NCBI GenBank assembly: GCA_023411375.1
Contig: JAEYOW010000056.1
Span: forward strand, 14,673-78,672
Source of the DNA: Bacillota bacterium
GTDB taxonomy: Bacteria > Bacillota > Clostridia > Christensenellales > Aristaeellaceae
Length of the DNA stretch: 64,000 nt
Direction: 5' to 3'
Under the pieces are notes generated by a model. It saw only the letters and a program-made list of their open reading frames with translations. It searched no databases and was not told the DNA's origin. Within the stretch, counting starts at the first letter, position 1; each line of letters begins with the position of its first letter. Positions 17,315 to 26,506 of the stretch are shown here, piece by piece. The position numbers were made by a program, and so were the translations under genes.

Positions 17315-17743
17315 ATGAAGGTACGGCGTAAGACCCTGCTGATCGTCGCGGGGTTTGTATGGTTTTTTGCCGGGCTTAATATCATGAAAATTGGGGCGGA
17401 GGCCTCCCGTGGGCAGTGGAGTTGGCTGATGCTTGGATTGGCGGCGTTGACCTTTGCGCTCTTTCATAACGTTGTTTTTCGCCGGATGGTCAGAAAGCAT
17501 ACGCGCAGGATTACCAGCTATCAGGAGGAAAGAATGAGCGTCTTTCGTTTTTTTGATCGCGCCGCCTATTTAATTATGACGGTGATGATCGCGGCGGGGG
17601 TTTCGCTGCGCGCCTTTCACTGGTGGCCGGATGTGTGTATCGCTACGTTTTATTCCGGATTGGGCCTGTCGCTGGTTGTCGCGGGCCTCAGCTTTCTGCT
17701 GCAATACAGGCGCTATTGCAAAGCAATGACGGCGCGAGCCTAA
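17315..17743 (+). CDS. Four-helix membrane protein of unknown function
   Basis: A 142-residue integral membrane protein with about four hydrophobic segments (residues 8-25, 36-52, 84-102 and 110-130) and a basic loop near 55-70. GGGAGGAG precedes the ATG by about 10 bases; an earlier ATG at 17308 opens only a 7-codon frame. Its promoter carries a TetR-like operator, so expression probably responds to a small ligand, as for efflux or stress genes. The family is not recognised. Confidence 0.7.
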   Translation: MKVRRKTLLIVAGFVWFFAGLNIMKIGAEASRGQWSWLMLGLAALTFALFHNVVFRRMVRKHTRRITSYQEERMSVFRFFDRAAYLIMTVMIAAGVSLRAFHWWPDVCIATFYSGLGLSLVVAGLSFLLQYRRYCKAMTARA

Positions 17744-17779
17744 AATGGACACTCTGGCGGAATCAAACCGGGCTCCAAA

Positions 17780-17821
17780 ACGAATGATGCGCGTGCCGAC
17801 AGCGGTACGCGCATCATTCGT
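17780..17821. terminator. Bidirectional terminator between convergent genes
   Basis: Perfect 15-base arms ACGAATGATGCGCGT/ACGCGCATCATTCGT with a 12-base loop. It is followed by TATAAA on the plus strand and TTTTGG on the minus strand, so it can end both converging transcripts. Confidence 0.8.
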
Positions 17822-17892
17822 TATAAACTGTTAACAACCCCAGGGAACGCTTCTGCGGTTTCCTCTTCTTTTTTCATGCGCCCGCGTGCCGG

Positions 17893-19749
17893 CTAAGCCA
17901 GCGCCGTTCGCAGCGCCAGGGTTTCACACGCCTGCCAGACAAGCGTCTCTCCGCTTACGCACAGGTCCTCGCGCCCAATCCATTTTACATCCCGCAACGC
18001 AGGGTCGAGGGTCAGGCGGCTTGTAACGGGATGGTTTGCGTGGTTGATCAGCAGATAGACCGCCTCGCCGTCCTCATCGCACACCAGGCGGCTTACCTCG
18101 ATGTTGGCGCTTTCAACGCGCACGGGCCGGCTGACGCGGCTTTCTTGCACGATATACTCAAGCACGCGGTGCAGAGGATGCGTCTCGAACACGTTTTCAG
18201 CGCATGCGAGCAGGCCGTCCGTCCATTGCATGGCAAGGAACCACGCGCCGCCGTTGCGCGTCAGAAGCGGCATGCCGTCCTCAAAGCTGGCCAGCACACC
18301 GGCCTGGCGGGCTTCAGTCTCCAGCCGCATTGTGGCGGCGCTGCCGGCGGGTACCGCGCCGTGCCACCGGGCAGGCGATTGCACCTCCAGGCCAAAGATA
18401 TCCCTAAAATAGACATTCAGCCCGCTATTGCCGTCAAACAACCAAAACAGCCGCCCGCCGTCCCGCACATAGGCGCGGAGGCTATCCCAATAGCTTGTGG
18501 TGAATCCCGATGTGTCCGCGATTACGAGCAGCTCGTAGCCGTCCGCGGGCATACCTTGCCATAGCAAATCCACCGCGACCCCGCATCCCTTGAGAAACAC
18601 ATAGGCAAGGTATACGCGCTGGAAGGACAGCGGCATGTGCTGGTAATAATCGCGCGGCACCACAACAGCCACGCGGGCGTGCTCGCGGCGGTAACGCGCA
18701 AGCCCCAACGCCTCCACGGCTTTGGCAAAGCTACGCAGCTCCTCTCCGCTGGGCTTTACGCGCCCGTCCACCGTTACCACGCCAAAAGAGGGTTCCAGCA
18801 CGTACTCCTCCAGCGGACGCTGATGCCAGATGGCGGGGTCGAAGTCGTTCATAGCCCAGGGCAATACGCCGTTGCTTCCCTCCGCAAGCTGCCCGTACAG
18901 GCAGGCGCGGTAGTAACGGCCTATGACCGCCTCCGAAAACATCACGCTGCTGAAGCCCGGCGCTTCGCAGGTCATGACCGCGTTGCCATACGGGCGGTTA
19001 AACGCCACGTAGAAGGGCAGAAAATAATTGTTGCGCAGGCAGTCCGCCCGGTCCGGGCAGAGATCCAGCGGATAACAGGTAACCGCCATTAAATCCAAAA
19101 TTTCCGCCATGTCCAGCTCGTGATAGCCAAAATTGGCCGACGCGATATGGCCAAAGCCAAGCGTGACCAGGTGGTTTGGGTCCGCTTCCTTTACGCCGTC
19201 GTACAGCGTGCGCACCCAATTGCGCAGGTCGTCCCGGTTGAAGGGCCATTGCTCCGCGCCGGGGTTGCGGCAGTAAAATTCCGGCTCGTCGCACAAATCC
19301 CACATCAGGATGCGCTCCTCGTCACGGTAACGGCTCACGAAGCGGCGGATATGGTCGCGCGCGACGCCCACCATATCCCCTGTGAAAAAGGGGCGGCCGC
19401 CGCGGAAGGGCACGTCGTAATCCTGTGTCGCGATACCGACCAGAAACCAGGGCATCAGGTACATGTCCAGCTCGCGGCACCAGTCCAGGAACCGGTCGAA
19501 CATCGGAAAGATATCCTCGTTATACACCCGTTCCTCGGGCTCCATGAACCCCCAGTTCATGGGGATGCGAAGCGCGCGCACGCCAAGGCTGGCGGCAAGC
19601 TTCAGGTCCCTGTAAATCACCTCGGGCCTGAAATCCTCCCAGAAGTTGGTGCAGATGTAGGACGCTACATAGTTGATGCCGACGGGATAAAAAGGCGCGC
19701 CCTCCCTGTCCCGCAGGCGAAGGTTTTCATCCAGGGTTACAAAAGCCAT
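17893..19749 (-). CDS. GH5-like (clan A) glycoside hydrolase
   Basis: A 618-residue cytoplasmic protein. An N-terminal TIM barrel (about 1-330) resembles GH5: substrate-entry motif GINYVASY, conserved RIPMNWG, acid/base Glu in WDLCDEPEF near residue 154 and nucleophile Glu in VMTCEAPGF near 262. A Rossmann-like central domain (about 350-480) and a beta-sandwich tail follow, as in multidomain beta-glycosidases. ATG 19749 is preferred to GTG 19758 because AAAGGAGAG is 8 bases before the ATG. It is the last gene of an importer operon, so it probably cleaves the imported oligosaccharide. The linkage is unknown. Confidence 0.75.
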   Translation of the reverse strand: MAFVTLDENLRLRDREGAPFYPVGINYVASYICTNFWEDFRPEVIYRDLKLAASLGVRALRIPMNWGFMEPEERVYNEDIFPMFDRFLDWCRELDMYLMPWFLVGIATQDYDVPFRGGRPFFTGDMVGVARDHIRRFVSRYRDEERILMWDLCDEPEFYCRNPGAEQWPFNRDDLRNWVRTLYDGVKEADPNHLVTLGFGHIASANFGYHELDMAEILDLMAVTCYPLDLCPDRADCLRNNYFLPFYVAFNRPYGNAVMTCEAPGFSSVMFSEAVIGRYYRACLYGQLAEGSNGVLPWAMNDFDPAIWHQRPLEEYVLEPSFGVVTVDGRVKPSGEELRSFAKAVEALGLARYRREHARVAVVVPRDYYQHMPLSFQRVYLAYVFLKGCGVAVDLLWQGMPADGYELLVIADTSGFTTSYWDSLRAYVRDGGRLFWLFDGNSGLNVYFRDIFGLEVQSPARWHGAVPAGSAATMRLETEARQAGVLASFEDGMPLLTRNGGAWFLAMQWTDGLLACAENVFETHPLHRVLEYIVQESRVSRPVRVESANIEVSRLVCDEDGEAVYLLINHANHPVTSRLTLDPALRDVKWIGREDLCVSGETLVWQACETLALRTALA

Positions 19750-19844
19750 CCCGGTCACTCTCCTTTCATGATGATAAAGGGAGGCGTCGGAGGGGTGTAA
19801 CCCTCCGACCTAAATCCGTATCGGCCGGCTTTGCCGGGTGGGCG

Positions 19845-20705
19845 TCAGCCCTTGACCGCCCCGGTTACCATTCCCTTGATAATCTGCTTGCTGAAAATGA
19901 AGTAGATCAGCGAGGCGGGCGCGAGCGCCACCAGCATGCCGGTGATAATTTTGGGATAATTGGAGCTGTACTGCCCGTTGAGCACGGAAATGCCCAGAGG
20001 AAGCGTGCGCAGCGATTCGTCGTTAATCAAAATCAGGGCGAAGCTAAACTCATTCCAGTAGTTGAAAAACTGAATGATTCCCACGGTCGCAAGAACGGGC
20101 AGGCACATCGGCAGCACGATGCGAAACATCGTTCCCGTAAAGGTGCTGCCGTCGATACAGGCCGCTTCCTCCATGGACACGGGAAGGGAACGGACATAGC
20201 TTTGAACCAGAAAAATTGTGACCGGCAGGCCGAAGGCGATGTAGGGAATAATCAGCGTAAACCACTGGTTGGACAGGTGCGCGTTTTTAAACAGCACGTA
20301 CATCGGCACCATCAGCGCATGCACGGGAATCAGCATGCCCAGCAGGTAGTAAAATACAAGACCGCCCTTTGCCTTGAAGGAAAACCGCCCAAGCAAATAT
20401 CCCGTGATAAATCCCAAAAGCAGCACGCCGGCGAGCGATAAAAACGTGATGTACAGGCTATTGAGCATATAGCTGGGCAGGTTGGTGCCAAACAGGATAT
20501 CCTCGTAGTTGCCAAGATATAGGCTCTTTGGCAGCGCGATAATATCTGCGTTAAACTCCGTGGATACCTTAAAGGAGGAATACAGCATCCAAACCAGCGG
20601 AAAGATGCAAGTGATGGAAAAAATCCAGATCACTGCGTTTGAAAGCGCGGCCGCCGTGCCGCGGCCTACGCGGTAGGCCAAATCCGTACGCTTTTGCTTT
20701 GCCAT
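19845..20705 (-). CDS. Sugar ABC transporter permease (MalG-type)
   Basis: A 286-residue membrane protein with six predicted helices and the EAA loop MEEAACIDGSTFTGTMF near residue 190. The ATG at 20705 has GGAGG 9 bases upstream and starts 1 base after the upstream permease stop, so it is preferred to the in-frame start at 20732. It forms the channel with the next permease. Operon order: binding protein, two permeases, GH5-like enzyme. Confidence 0.87.
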   Translation of the reverse strand: MAKQKRTDLAYRVGRGTAAALSNAVIWIFSITCIFPLVWMLYSSFKVSTEFNADIIALPKSLYLGNYEDILFGTNLPSYMLNSLYITFLSLAGVLLLGFITGYLLGRFSFKAKGGLVFYYLLGMLIPVHALMVPMYVLFKNAHLSNQWFTLIIPYIAFGLPVTIFLVQSYVRSLPVSMEEAACIDGSTFTGTMFRIVLPMCLPVLATVGIIQFFNYWNEFSFALILINDESLRTLPLGISVLNGQYSSNYPKIITGMLVALAPASLIYFIFSKQIIKGMVTGAVKG

Positions 20706-20706
20706 G

Positions 20707-21600
20707 CTACGCATCCTCCGATCCGCCCACACGCGTGGCCAAATATCGGCTGACTGCCGTAAGCAGCAGACTCAACAGCAGAATGCCGATGGAAAGCGCG
20801 CTGCCATAGCCCATCTGGTGCCGCCGGAACGATACGTTGTATGCATACATCGCCACAACGCTGGAGGCCGTGCCCGGCCCGCCCCCCGTCATAACGTAGA
20901 TATGGTCGAAAACCTTCATATTGCCGGATACGCACAGCATTACGCAAACGACCATCGCGTTTTTGATCAGCGGCAGGGTAATGCTTACGGCCCTTCGCCA
21001 GCCGGACGCGCCGTCGATTTCGCTCATCTCAAAAATCTGCGGGTCGATACCCGAAATAGCCGAGAGGATAATCACCAGATAAAAGCCGATGTACTGCCAC
21101 ACCAGCGGGATCGTTACCAGCCAGATCGCCAGGCTGGGGTTGGTCAGCCACGATTGCACGGCGCTTTCCATCCCCACCGCGCGCAGAAAGTAGTTAAGCA
21201 GCCCGTAATGATAGTCGAAAATAATGGACCAGATATAGCCGACGATAACCGCTGATATCGTCACCGGGAAATACCCCAGCGTGCGGTGAAGCCCTTTCAG
21301 GCGCACCAGCTTGGAATTAAGCAGCATGGCGAAGAAAAATGCCAGACCGATTTCGCCAATCAGGCAGATACCCGTAATCAGCAGGTTGTTGCCAAAGCTC
21401 TGCCAGAACACGGGATCCTGCCACAGGCGCAGGTAGTTGTCCACGCCCACATAGGTCATTTTGCTGCCGCCCGCCCAATTGAAAAAGCTGTAATACAGCG
21501 CGCGCAGAATGGGGATGGGCACGCTGAAGGTGTAAATCGCCAGCGCGGGCAGCAGGTACAGCGCCAGAGTGGTTTTTCTGGGCCGAATGGCAGTGTTCAT
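20707..21600 (-). CDS. Sugar ABC transporter permease (MalF-type)
   Basis: A 297-residue permease with six membrane segments and an EAA motif (FEMSEIDGASGWRRAV) near residue 195. It follows its binding-protein gene across a strong hairpin and is coupled to the second permease. Likely cargo: an oligosaccharide for the GH5-like enzyme. No ATPase gene in the operon. Confidence 0.87.
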   Translation of the reverse strand: MNTAIRPRKTTLALYLLPALAIYTFSVPIPILRALYYSFFNWAGGSKMTYVGVDNYLRLWQDPVFWQSFGNNLLITGICLIGEIGLAFFFAMLLNSKLVRLKGLHRTLGYFPVTISAVIVGYIWSIIFDYHYGLLNYFLRAVGMESAVQSWLTNPSLAIWLVTIPLVWQYIGFYLVIILSAISGIDPQIFEMSEIDGASGWRRAVSITLPLIKNAMVVCVMLCVSGNMKVFDHIYVMTGGGPGTASSVVAMYAYNVSFRRHQMGYGSALSIGILLLSLLLTAVSRYLATRVGGSEDA

Positions 21601-21626
21601 CAGGAAGCCTCCCTTATGGAATAAAA

Positions 21627-21668
21627 GGAGGGCTCCGTACGAAAGCCGGTTCTTCGACGGAGCCCTCC
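21627..21668 (-). terminator. Intercistronic hairpin after the binding-protein gene
   Basis: Perfect 12-base arms GGAGGGCTCCGT/ACGGAGCCCTCC around an 18-base loop. On the minus strand it is followed by TTTTATT. Its position between binding protein and permease matches the hairpin at 2383-2415, so it probably allows only partial read-through. Confidence 0.75.
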
Positions 21669-21679
21669 ATGCTTTTTGA

Positions 21680-22987
21680 TTACGGCAGCATATCCTGCGC
21701 CGCCTGGATTTCAGCGGCCAGGTCCTCGGGGGACTTGGTGCCGCTTAACAGCTCCTGCAAGCCGTTGTTCATCACGTCGATGACGGATGCGTCCATCTGC
21801 GCGTCGTAGATGGGCACGATCACGGCGCTTTCCGTAACGGTCAGGTATTCCTGCGTGATGGAATCAAACTTGGTAAGGTCGGGGTTTTCCAGCCGGATGG
21901 CGCCGATGCCGCCAAACTGCTCGGCGTAGCGGGTGGAGAATTCGGGGCCGGTCAGGTACAGCGCCAGCTTGATCGCTTCCTCGCGGGCCGCGCCCTCCAG
22001 CTTGTTGTTGACGCTCAGGTACCAGCCGCCGCCGCCGGAAAGGCTGTTCGTCTCGCCCTTGGGCGTGCCGCTGTTGGGCAGAAGCGCCATTTTGATGCTG
22101 CCAAGCAGCTCGCCGGCGTTCTCCTGCAGGTAGGGCAGAGCCCAGTAGCCGTCCACCAGCGTGGCGGCCTTGCCCTCGGCAAAAAGCTGCTGCGCCTGGG
22201 CGGTGGACAGGGCGTTAAAGTCGGGGTTGAACACGCCTGCGTCCGCGATCTGCTTACAGCAGGCAAGCGCGGCTACAAAATCCTCGTCGGTGAACTTCGC
22301 GTTGCCGTCGCGGGCGATGATGGAACGGGTCCAGTCGGTGCCGGTGAAGCGGTCGCCGATGGTGGACATCCAGCAGGACTGGAAGTTCCACTTGCCCTTG
22401 TTGGCCTGCGCAAAGGTGTACACGCCCAGCTCGTCAAACTTCGCCTTGGCGGCAAGCACATCTTCCCACGTGGTGGGGAAAGCGTCGTAGCCCGCCTGCT
22501 TCCACAGGTCGGCGTTGTAGTACACATAGCCGGAGGCCGAGAACTGAAGCGGCGTGCCGTAAATGCTTTCGCCAACCATCACGGGGTCGAAAATGGTTTC
22601 GCGGTAGCTGTCGTAGTAGCCGCTGTCCTTAAGCGCGCCGGAGAGATCGGCCAGCATTTCGCTGTCGGCAAAATTGGGAATCCAGGAGCCCAGCGTGCAG
22701 AAGATATCCGGCAGGTCGTCCGCAGCGGCCTGCGCGGGCAGCTTGGTCTGGTAATCGTTGTTGTTCATCTCAACGATGTCGATTTCCACATTGGGGTTTT
22801 GTTCCATGTATTCCGCGAGAAGGGCGCGGAATACCTTGGATTCGTTGCTGCCTTCCTCCTCCTCCTTGGTAAAGTAGTGGGAGAACGTCAGCTTAACGGT
22901 CTCCTTTTCCTCGGCAATGGCCAGAAGCGGCATAGCCAGCATCAGCGTCAACACAACGGCCACCAAAGCCTTCAGGGTTTTTTTCAT
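21680..22987 (-). CDS. CUT1-family sugar ABC transporter substrate-binding protein
   Basis: A 435-residue extracellular binding protein with a signal peptide (MKKTLK, hydrophobic core, cut after AIA near residue 26) and no lipobox Cys. The body matches family-1 solute-binding proteins (an NVEIDIVEMNN-type N-lobe and aromatic binding-site residues). It is divergent from a YesM/YesN-type two-component system, a common way such importers are induced by their oligosaccharide. The ligand is not predictable. Confidence 0.87.
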   Translation of the reverse strand: MKKTLKALVAVVLTLMLAMPLLAIAEEKETVKLTFSHYFTKEEEEGSNESKVFRALLAEYMEQNPNVEIDIVEMNNNDYQTKLPAQAAADDLPDIFCTLGSWIPNFADSEMLADLSGALKDSGYYDSYRETIFDPVMVGESIYGTPLQFSASGYVYYNADLWKQAGYDAFPTTWEDVLAAKAKFDELGVYTFAQANKGKWNFQSCWMSTIGDRFTGTDWTRSIIARDGNAKFTDEDFVAALACCKQIADAGVFNPDFNALSTAQAQQLFAEGKAATLVDGYWALPYLQENAGELLGSIKMALLPNSGTPKGETNSLSGGGGWYLSVNNKLEGAAREEAIKLALYLTGPEFSTRYAEQFGGIGAIRLENPDLTKFDSITQEYLTVTESAVIVPIYDAQMDASVIDVMNNGLQELLSGTKSPEDLAAEIQAAQDMLP

Positions 22988-23199
22988 GGTAAGTCTCCTT
23001 TCGATTTTTCGGCTTTCGCCTGATCTGTTTTGATCATAGGCCTTTTTTGGCTGGAATAAAAGGCCGATTTTTGACCATCTGGCACCGCTTGAGTGGGCGG
23101 TTTGGGGATATCGCGCCGCCCGTGCGTCGGAAATATCCCTTTTGCTTTACTTTTATCCCCGTTCCTTGTCCGGTTGCTTCCTGCGAAATGGAAAGGCGG

Positions 23200-23228
23200 T
23201 TGACACGCCGCGCGCGGTTGGTTAACAT
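23200..23228 (+). promoter_or_regulatory. Sigma-A promoter of the YesMN-type two-component genes
   Basis: TTGACA (23200-23205), 17-base spacer, TAACAT (23223-23228). RNA would start about 35 bases before the kinase start. A GGCCTTTT/AAAAGGCC dyad at 23039-23065 lies in the same divergent region, nearer the binding-protein gene. Confidence 0.65.
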
Positions 23229-23271
23229 AGAAACAGTATATATGAATGAAATAACCGGAGGGAACCGCGCG

Positions 23272-24981
23272 ATGCGCAAGGGAAGCCTGAAATCCAAGTT
23301 TTTGTGGCTGACGCTGCTGGTCATCCTGGTGCCGCTGCTGGTAACCAACAGCGTGGCGATTTCCATGCATAACGACCTGTTGCGCGACAGTATGCGCACG
23401 CTTGCCTATCATAACATACAGCATGTGGGCCTGACGATGCAAATTTTTGTACAGACCGCCAACGAGCTATCCACCGACATGATCGGCAACGAAACCATCC
23501 GCGCCTATCTGCTGGCGGCTGAGGAGGGGGACGATCCGGAGGCCGCGGCGCGCGCCGCGGGGGTGCTGGCGGGGTTTCCAATCTCCAGCCAGTTCATCAG
23601 CAAGGCGACGGTGTTTCCAATTACGGGGCGGCCGATTAACAACAATTACTATTCAGGGCTCACGCTAAACAACGGCCAGCGGGAACGGGCGCTCGCGCTT
23701 AAGGGGCACCTGTTTTGGGTGCTGGAGGAGAACCAGCAGGGGGAGCAAACGCTCTCGCTGGTCCGCTCCGTACGGGATGTGCGCAACTTCAACCATCAGA
23801 TCGGCTTTGTTAAAATCGCGCTGAACATGACCTCGCTGCTAAACGTGCTGGCCGCGCCGGACGATCTGGAGCAGACGGGATATACGCTTTTGGATGAGGC
23901 CGGACGGATTGTGCTGAGCACCGATAGCGAAAAAACAGACGCGGAGGAGCTGGCGGCCATGGCGCTGCGCTGCGGAAACGGCAGCCTGTGGGAGGATAAC
24001 CAGTACTGGGCGGCATGCGCGATTGAAAAGACCGATTGGGTGCTGCTTGGGCGCTCGCCCGACCAGGCCTCGGTTTCCTTCCGCCAGACGCTGGCCCGGA
24101 CGCTGACGTTCGCCACGCTCCTGTGCGTCGTGGTATGCTTCGCCATTGCCGCGATTTTTGCCAACCTGGTCACCAAGCCGCTTCGAAAGCTGGGCGATAT
24201 GATGGCGACCGTGTCCGACGGAGACTTTTCGCAGAAGGCGGAGGTGGGCGGCTTTTCCGAGCTTACCATGCTGACCGGGCAATTCAACCGCATGAACGAA
24301 AAGCTTGATTTTCTATATAACGAGGTGCTGCGCAAGGAGCTGCGGGTTCGTGAGGCGGAGCTTTCGGCGCTGGTATCGCAGATGAATCCGCATTTTTTGT
24401 ATAACATTCTGGATACGCTGTACTGGATGGCCAAGGCCGGTCGCACGGAGGAAGTGGGGGAGATGGTGTCCAGCCTTTCCAGGCTGATGCGCCTTTCCCT
24501 TAGCGGCGACAGGGAGGGCTTTGTATCGCTCCAAACGGAGCTGGAGCAGATCCGCTGCTATCTTTCCATCCAGCGCATCCGCTTTGGCGATCAGATTTTG
24601 TTTGAACTGAACGTGGAGGACGGGCTTCTGGATTGCCAGGTGCTCAAGCTGATTTTGCAGCCGCTGGTGGAAAACGCCATCCAGCACGGCGTGCATCCCG
24701 TGGGCGGCGGCGAAATCCACGTGCGGGTATTCTCCGGGGATGGTCTGTTGGTTTACCGCGTGTCCAACACCGGCCGCGTGCTTCGCGCGGAGGAGATTGA
24801 AACCTGCCTGCGCACGGAGCCTTTGGGGCGCAAAGGTTTTGCGCTGAAAAATATCAACGACCGCCTGTGCCTGACCTATGGCGCGGAGCATTCCCTGCGC
24901 TATGGCCACGAGGACGGCATGACCTATTTTGAGGTGGTTCAGCCCATCGTGCGCCAGGAAGGAGGAGAGCCGTTTGTATAA
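23272..24981 (+). CDS. YesM/LytS-type sensor histidine kinase
   Basis: A 569-residue membrane kinase. The first helix is near residues 9-32, an extracellular sensor domain spans 35-270, and the second helix near 275-302 is followed by HAMP. The His_kinase domain has the phospho-acceptor motif QMNPHFLYN near residue 375, and an HATPase domain ends the protein. GGAGGG 9 bases before ATG 23272 fixes the start; in-frame codons upstream lie before the promoter. This family senses carbohydrates or binding-protein complexes and activates the adjacent AraC-type regulator. Its targets are probably the divergent sugar importer and hydrolase. Confidence 0.88.
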   Translation: MRKGSLKSKFLWLTLLVILVPLLVTNSVAISMHNDLLRDSMRTLAYHNIQHVGLTMQIFVQTANELSTDMIGNETIRAYLLAAEEGDDPEAAARAAGVLAGFPISSQFISKATVFPITGRPINNNYYSGLTLNNGQRERALALKGHLFWVLEENQQGEQTLSLVRSVRDVRNFNHQIGFVKIALNMTSLLNVLAAPDDLEQTGYTLLDEAGRIVLSTDSEKTDAEELAAMALRCGNGSLWEDNQYWAACAIEKTDWVLLGRSPDQASVSFRQTLARTLTFATLLCVVVCFAIAAIFANLVTKPLRKLGDMMATVSDGDFSQKAEVGGFSELTMLTGQFNRMNEKLDFLYNEVLRKELRVREAELSALVSQMNPHFLYNILDTLYWMAKAGRTEEVGEMVSSLSRLMRLSLSGDREGFVSLQTELEQIRCYLSIQRIRFGDQILFELNVEDGLLDCQVLKLILQPLVENAIQHGVHPVGGGEIHVRVFSGDGLLVYRVSNTGRVLRAEEIETCLRTEPLGRKGFALKNINDRLCLTYGAEHSLRYGHEDGMTYFEVVQPIVRQEGGEPFV

Positions 24982-26488
24982 GCTGATGGTCGTGGATGAC
25001 GAGCCGATTATCCGCTCGGGTATCCGCTACTCCATCCCATGGAGCGAGCTGGACGCGGAGGTGGTGGCCGAGGCAGGCAACGGTCTGGACGCGGCGGAAA
25101 AGGCCGTAGCGGTGCAGCCGGATATCATTATCACGGATATCCGCATGCCTATGATGGACGGGCTGGAGCTGATCCGCCATGTGCGGGACCGGCTGCCCTA
25201 TACCCATTTCATCCTGCTTTCCGGCTACAGCGACGTGGCTTATTTAAAGCAGGCCATCAGCATGGGCGTACAGGAATACGTATTTAAAAACGCTAATTAT
25301 GAAGAGATTGTGGCGGCTGTCCGCAAGGTGACCGCGTTGATTGAAAAGGAACGCGAGCTGCGCAACCGTTCCATCCGGCGGGATAACCTGCTTGACGAAA
25401 ACCTGGCGCTGATCCGTTCCACGCTGATGCAGCAATTGCTGACCGGCGGGCCGGAGGGGCTTTCGGATCGCCTGCGCGAACTCGGCGTAACGCTGGAAGG
25501 GCCCCGCTTCTGCCTGCTGGCGGTGCCCGGCGCGGCGGCCCAGCGGTGGCAGACGGTTGCGCGGCTAAACGAGCTGCTTGCGGGCTACTCGCCGTTTATT
25601 ACCTGCGGGGAGGGGGGCGTCGTTACGGCGGTGCTCAACCTGCCTGAGGATGTGGACCTGGCGGCGCGCTTTAGCGGCTTGAAAAGCGCGTTGCAAGGCA
25701 AGGGCGCAGCGCCTATGGCGGTGGTCTGCTCGCCCGTGCTGACCTCGGCGGCGGAGCTGGTCGGCGCCCGCACGCTGGTTTTGGAAGCGCTGGACGCGCT
25801 GTTTTGGTTTTCCGGGCAGCCGCTACTGATTGCCGACCGCCATGTGTCCGCGCCAATTCAGCGCGCCGATCTGTTCGCGCTGGAGGGCCGGTGCATCGCG
25901 GCGTTTGTGAGCAAAAGCAACGCGCGCATGCAAAGCGACCTGAAATGCTATTTCTCGTTTTTACAAAGGCACTGCCTGCCCCGCAAGGACTTTCTGGCCT
26001 CGGTCACGCGTCTGCTGGTTTCCATTAACGCGCTTGAGCAAAACGAGGATATCCTTCGCTTTATGGACGAAATCGAGCTGATGGGATATGAGGAAATTTT
26101 TGACCGCATCGGCGAACGCATTTGGCTGGGCAGCCAGCATGCCGACAGCAGGCGTGATTTGGCCGATCAGGCGAAGGATTACATCGCCGCGCACCTGACC
26201 GAGAGCCTGACGCTGGAAAGCGTGGCCGGGAACATGTATATCTCACCCGGCTATTTGAGCCGGTTGTTTAAAGAAAAAAACGGCGTCGGCTTCAAGGAAT
26301 ATGTACAGGAATGCAGACTTAACCGCGCCAAGGAGCTGCTTGCCGACCCGAAGCTGAAAACCTATGAAATCGCCACTATGTCCGGTTTCCGTGATTATAA
26401 GCATTTCTCCCAGACCTTCCTGAAATGTTGCGGCTGCAGCGCCAGGGAATACCGCAAAGGCTGTAAGCCGCCGGGAGATACGCGGTAG
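24974..26488 (+). CDS. YesN-type response regulator with AraC DNA-binding domain
   Basis: A 504-residue regulator. The receiver domain has DDEP, Asp in IIITDIRMPMMDG near residue 55 and the Lys of VFKNANYEE near 104. A variable middle region follows, then a C-terminal AraC domain with two helix-turn-helix motifs (ISPGYLSRLFKEKNG and the final SGFRDYKHFSQTFLK). TTG 24974, with AAGGAGGAG upstream, is the start and overlaps the kinase stop by 8 bases. It should activate the importer operon on the other side of the kinase gene. Confidence 0.88.
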   Translation: MYKLMVVDDEPIIRSGIRYSIPWSELDAEVVAEAGNGLDAAEKAVAVQPDIIITDIRMPMMDGLELIRHVRDRLPYTHFILLSGYSDVAYLKQAISMGVQEYVFKNANYEEIVAAVRKVTALIEKERELRNRSIRRDNLLDENLALIRSTLMQQLLTGGPEGLSDRLRELGVTLEGPRFCLLAVPGAAAQRWQTVARLNELLAGYSPFITCGEGGVVTAVLNLPEDVDLAARFSGLKSALQGKGAAPMAVVCSPVLTSAAELVGARTLVLEALDALFWFSGQPLLIADRHVSAPIQRADLFALEGRCIAAFVSKSNARMQSDLKCYFSFLQRHCLPRKDFLASVTRLLVSINALEQNEDILRFMDEIELMGYEEIFDRIGERIWLGSQHADSRRDLADQAKDYIAAHLTESLTLESVAGNMYISPGYLSRLFKEKNGVGFKEYVQECRLNRAKELLADPKLKTYEIATMSGFRDYKHFSQTFLKCCGCSAREYRKGCKPPGDTR

Positions 26489-26506
26489 GCGGCAGCGTTC
26501 ACGCTT

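Noticed and set aside
17308..17331. ATG 17308 as start of the small membrane protein
   Set aside because: It is in another frame and stops after seven codons.
23047..23271. N-terminal extension of the YesM-type kinase
   Set aside because: The open frame runs upstream through the promoter itself, and a good ribosome site points to ATG 23272.
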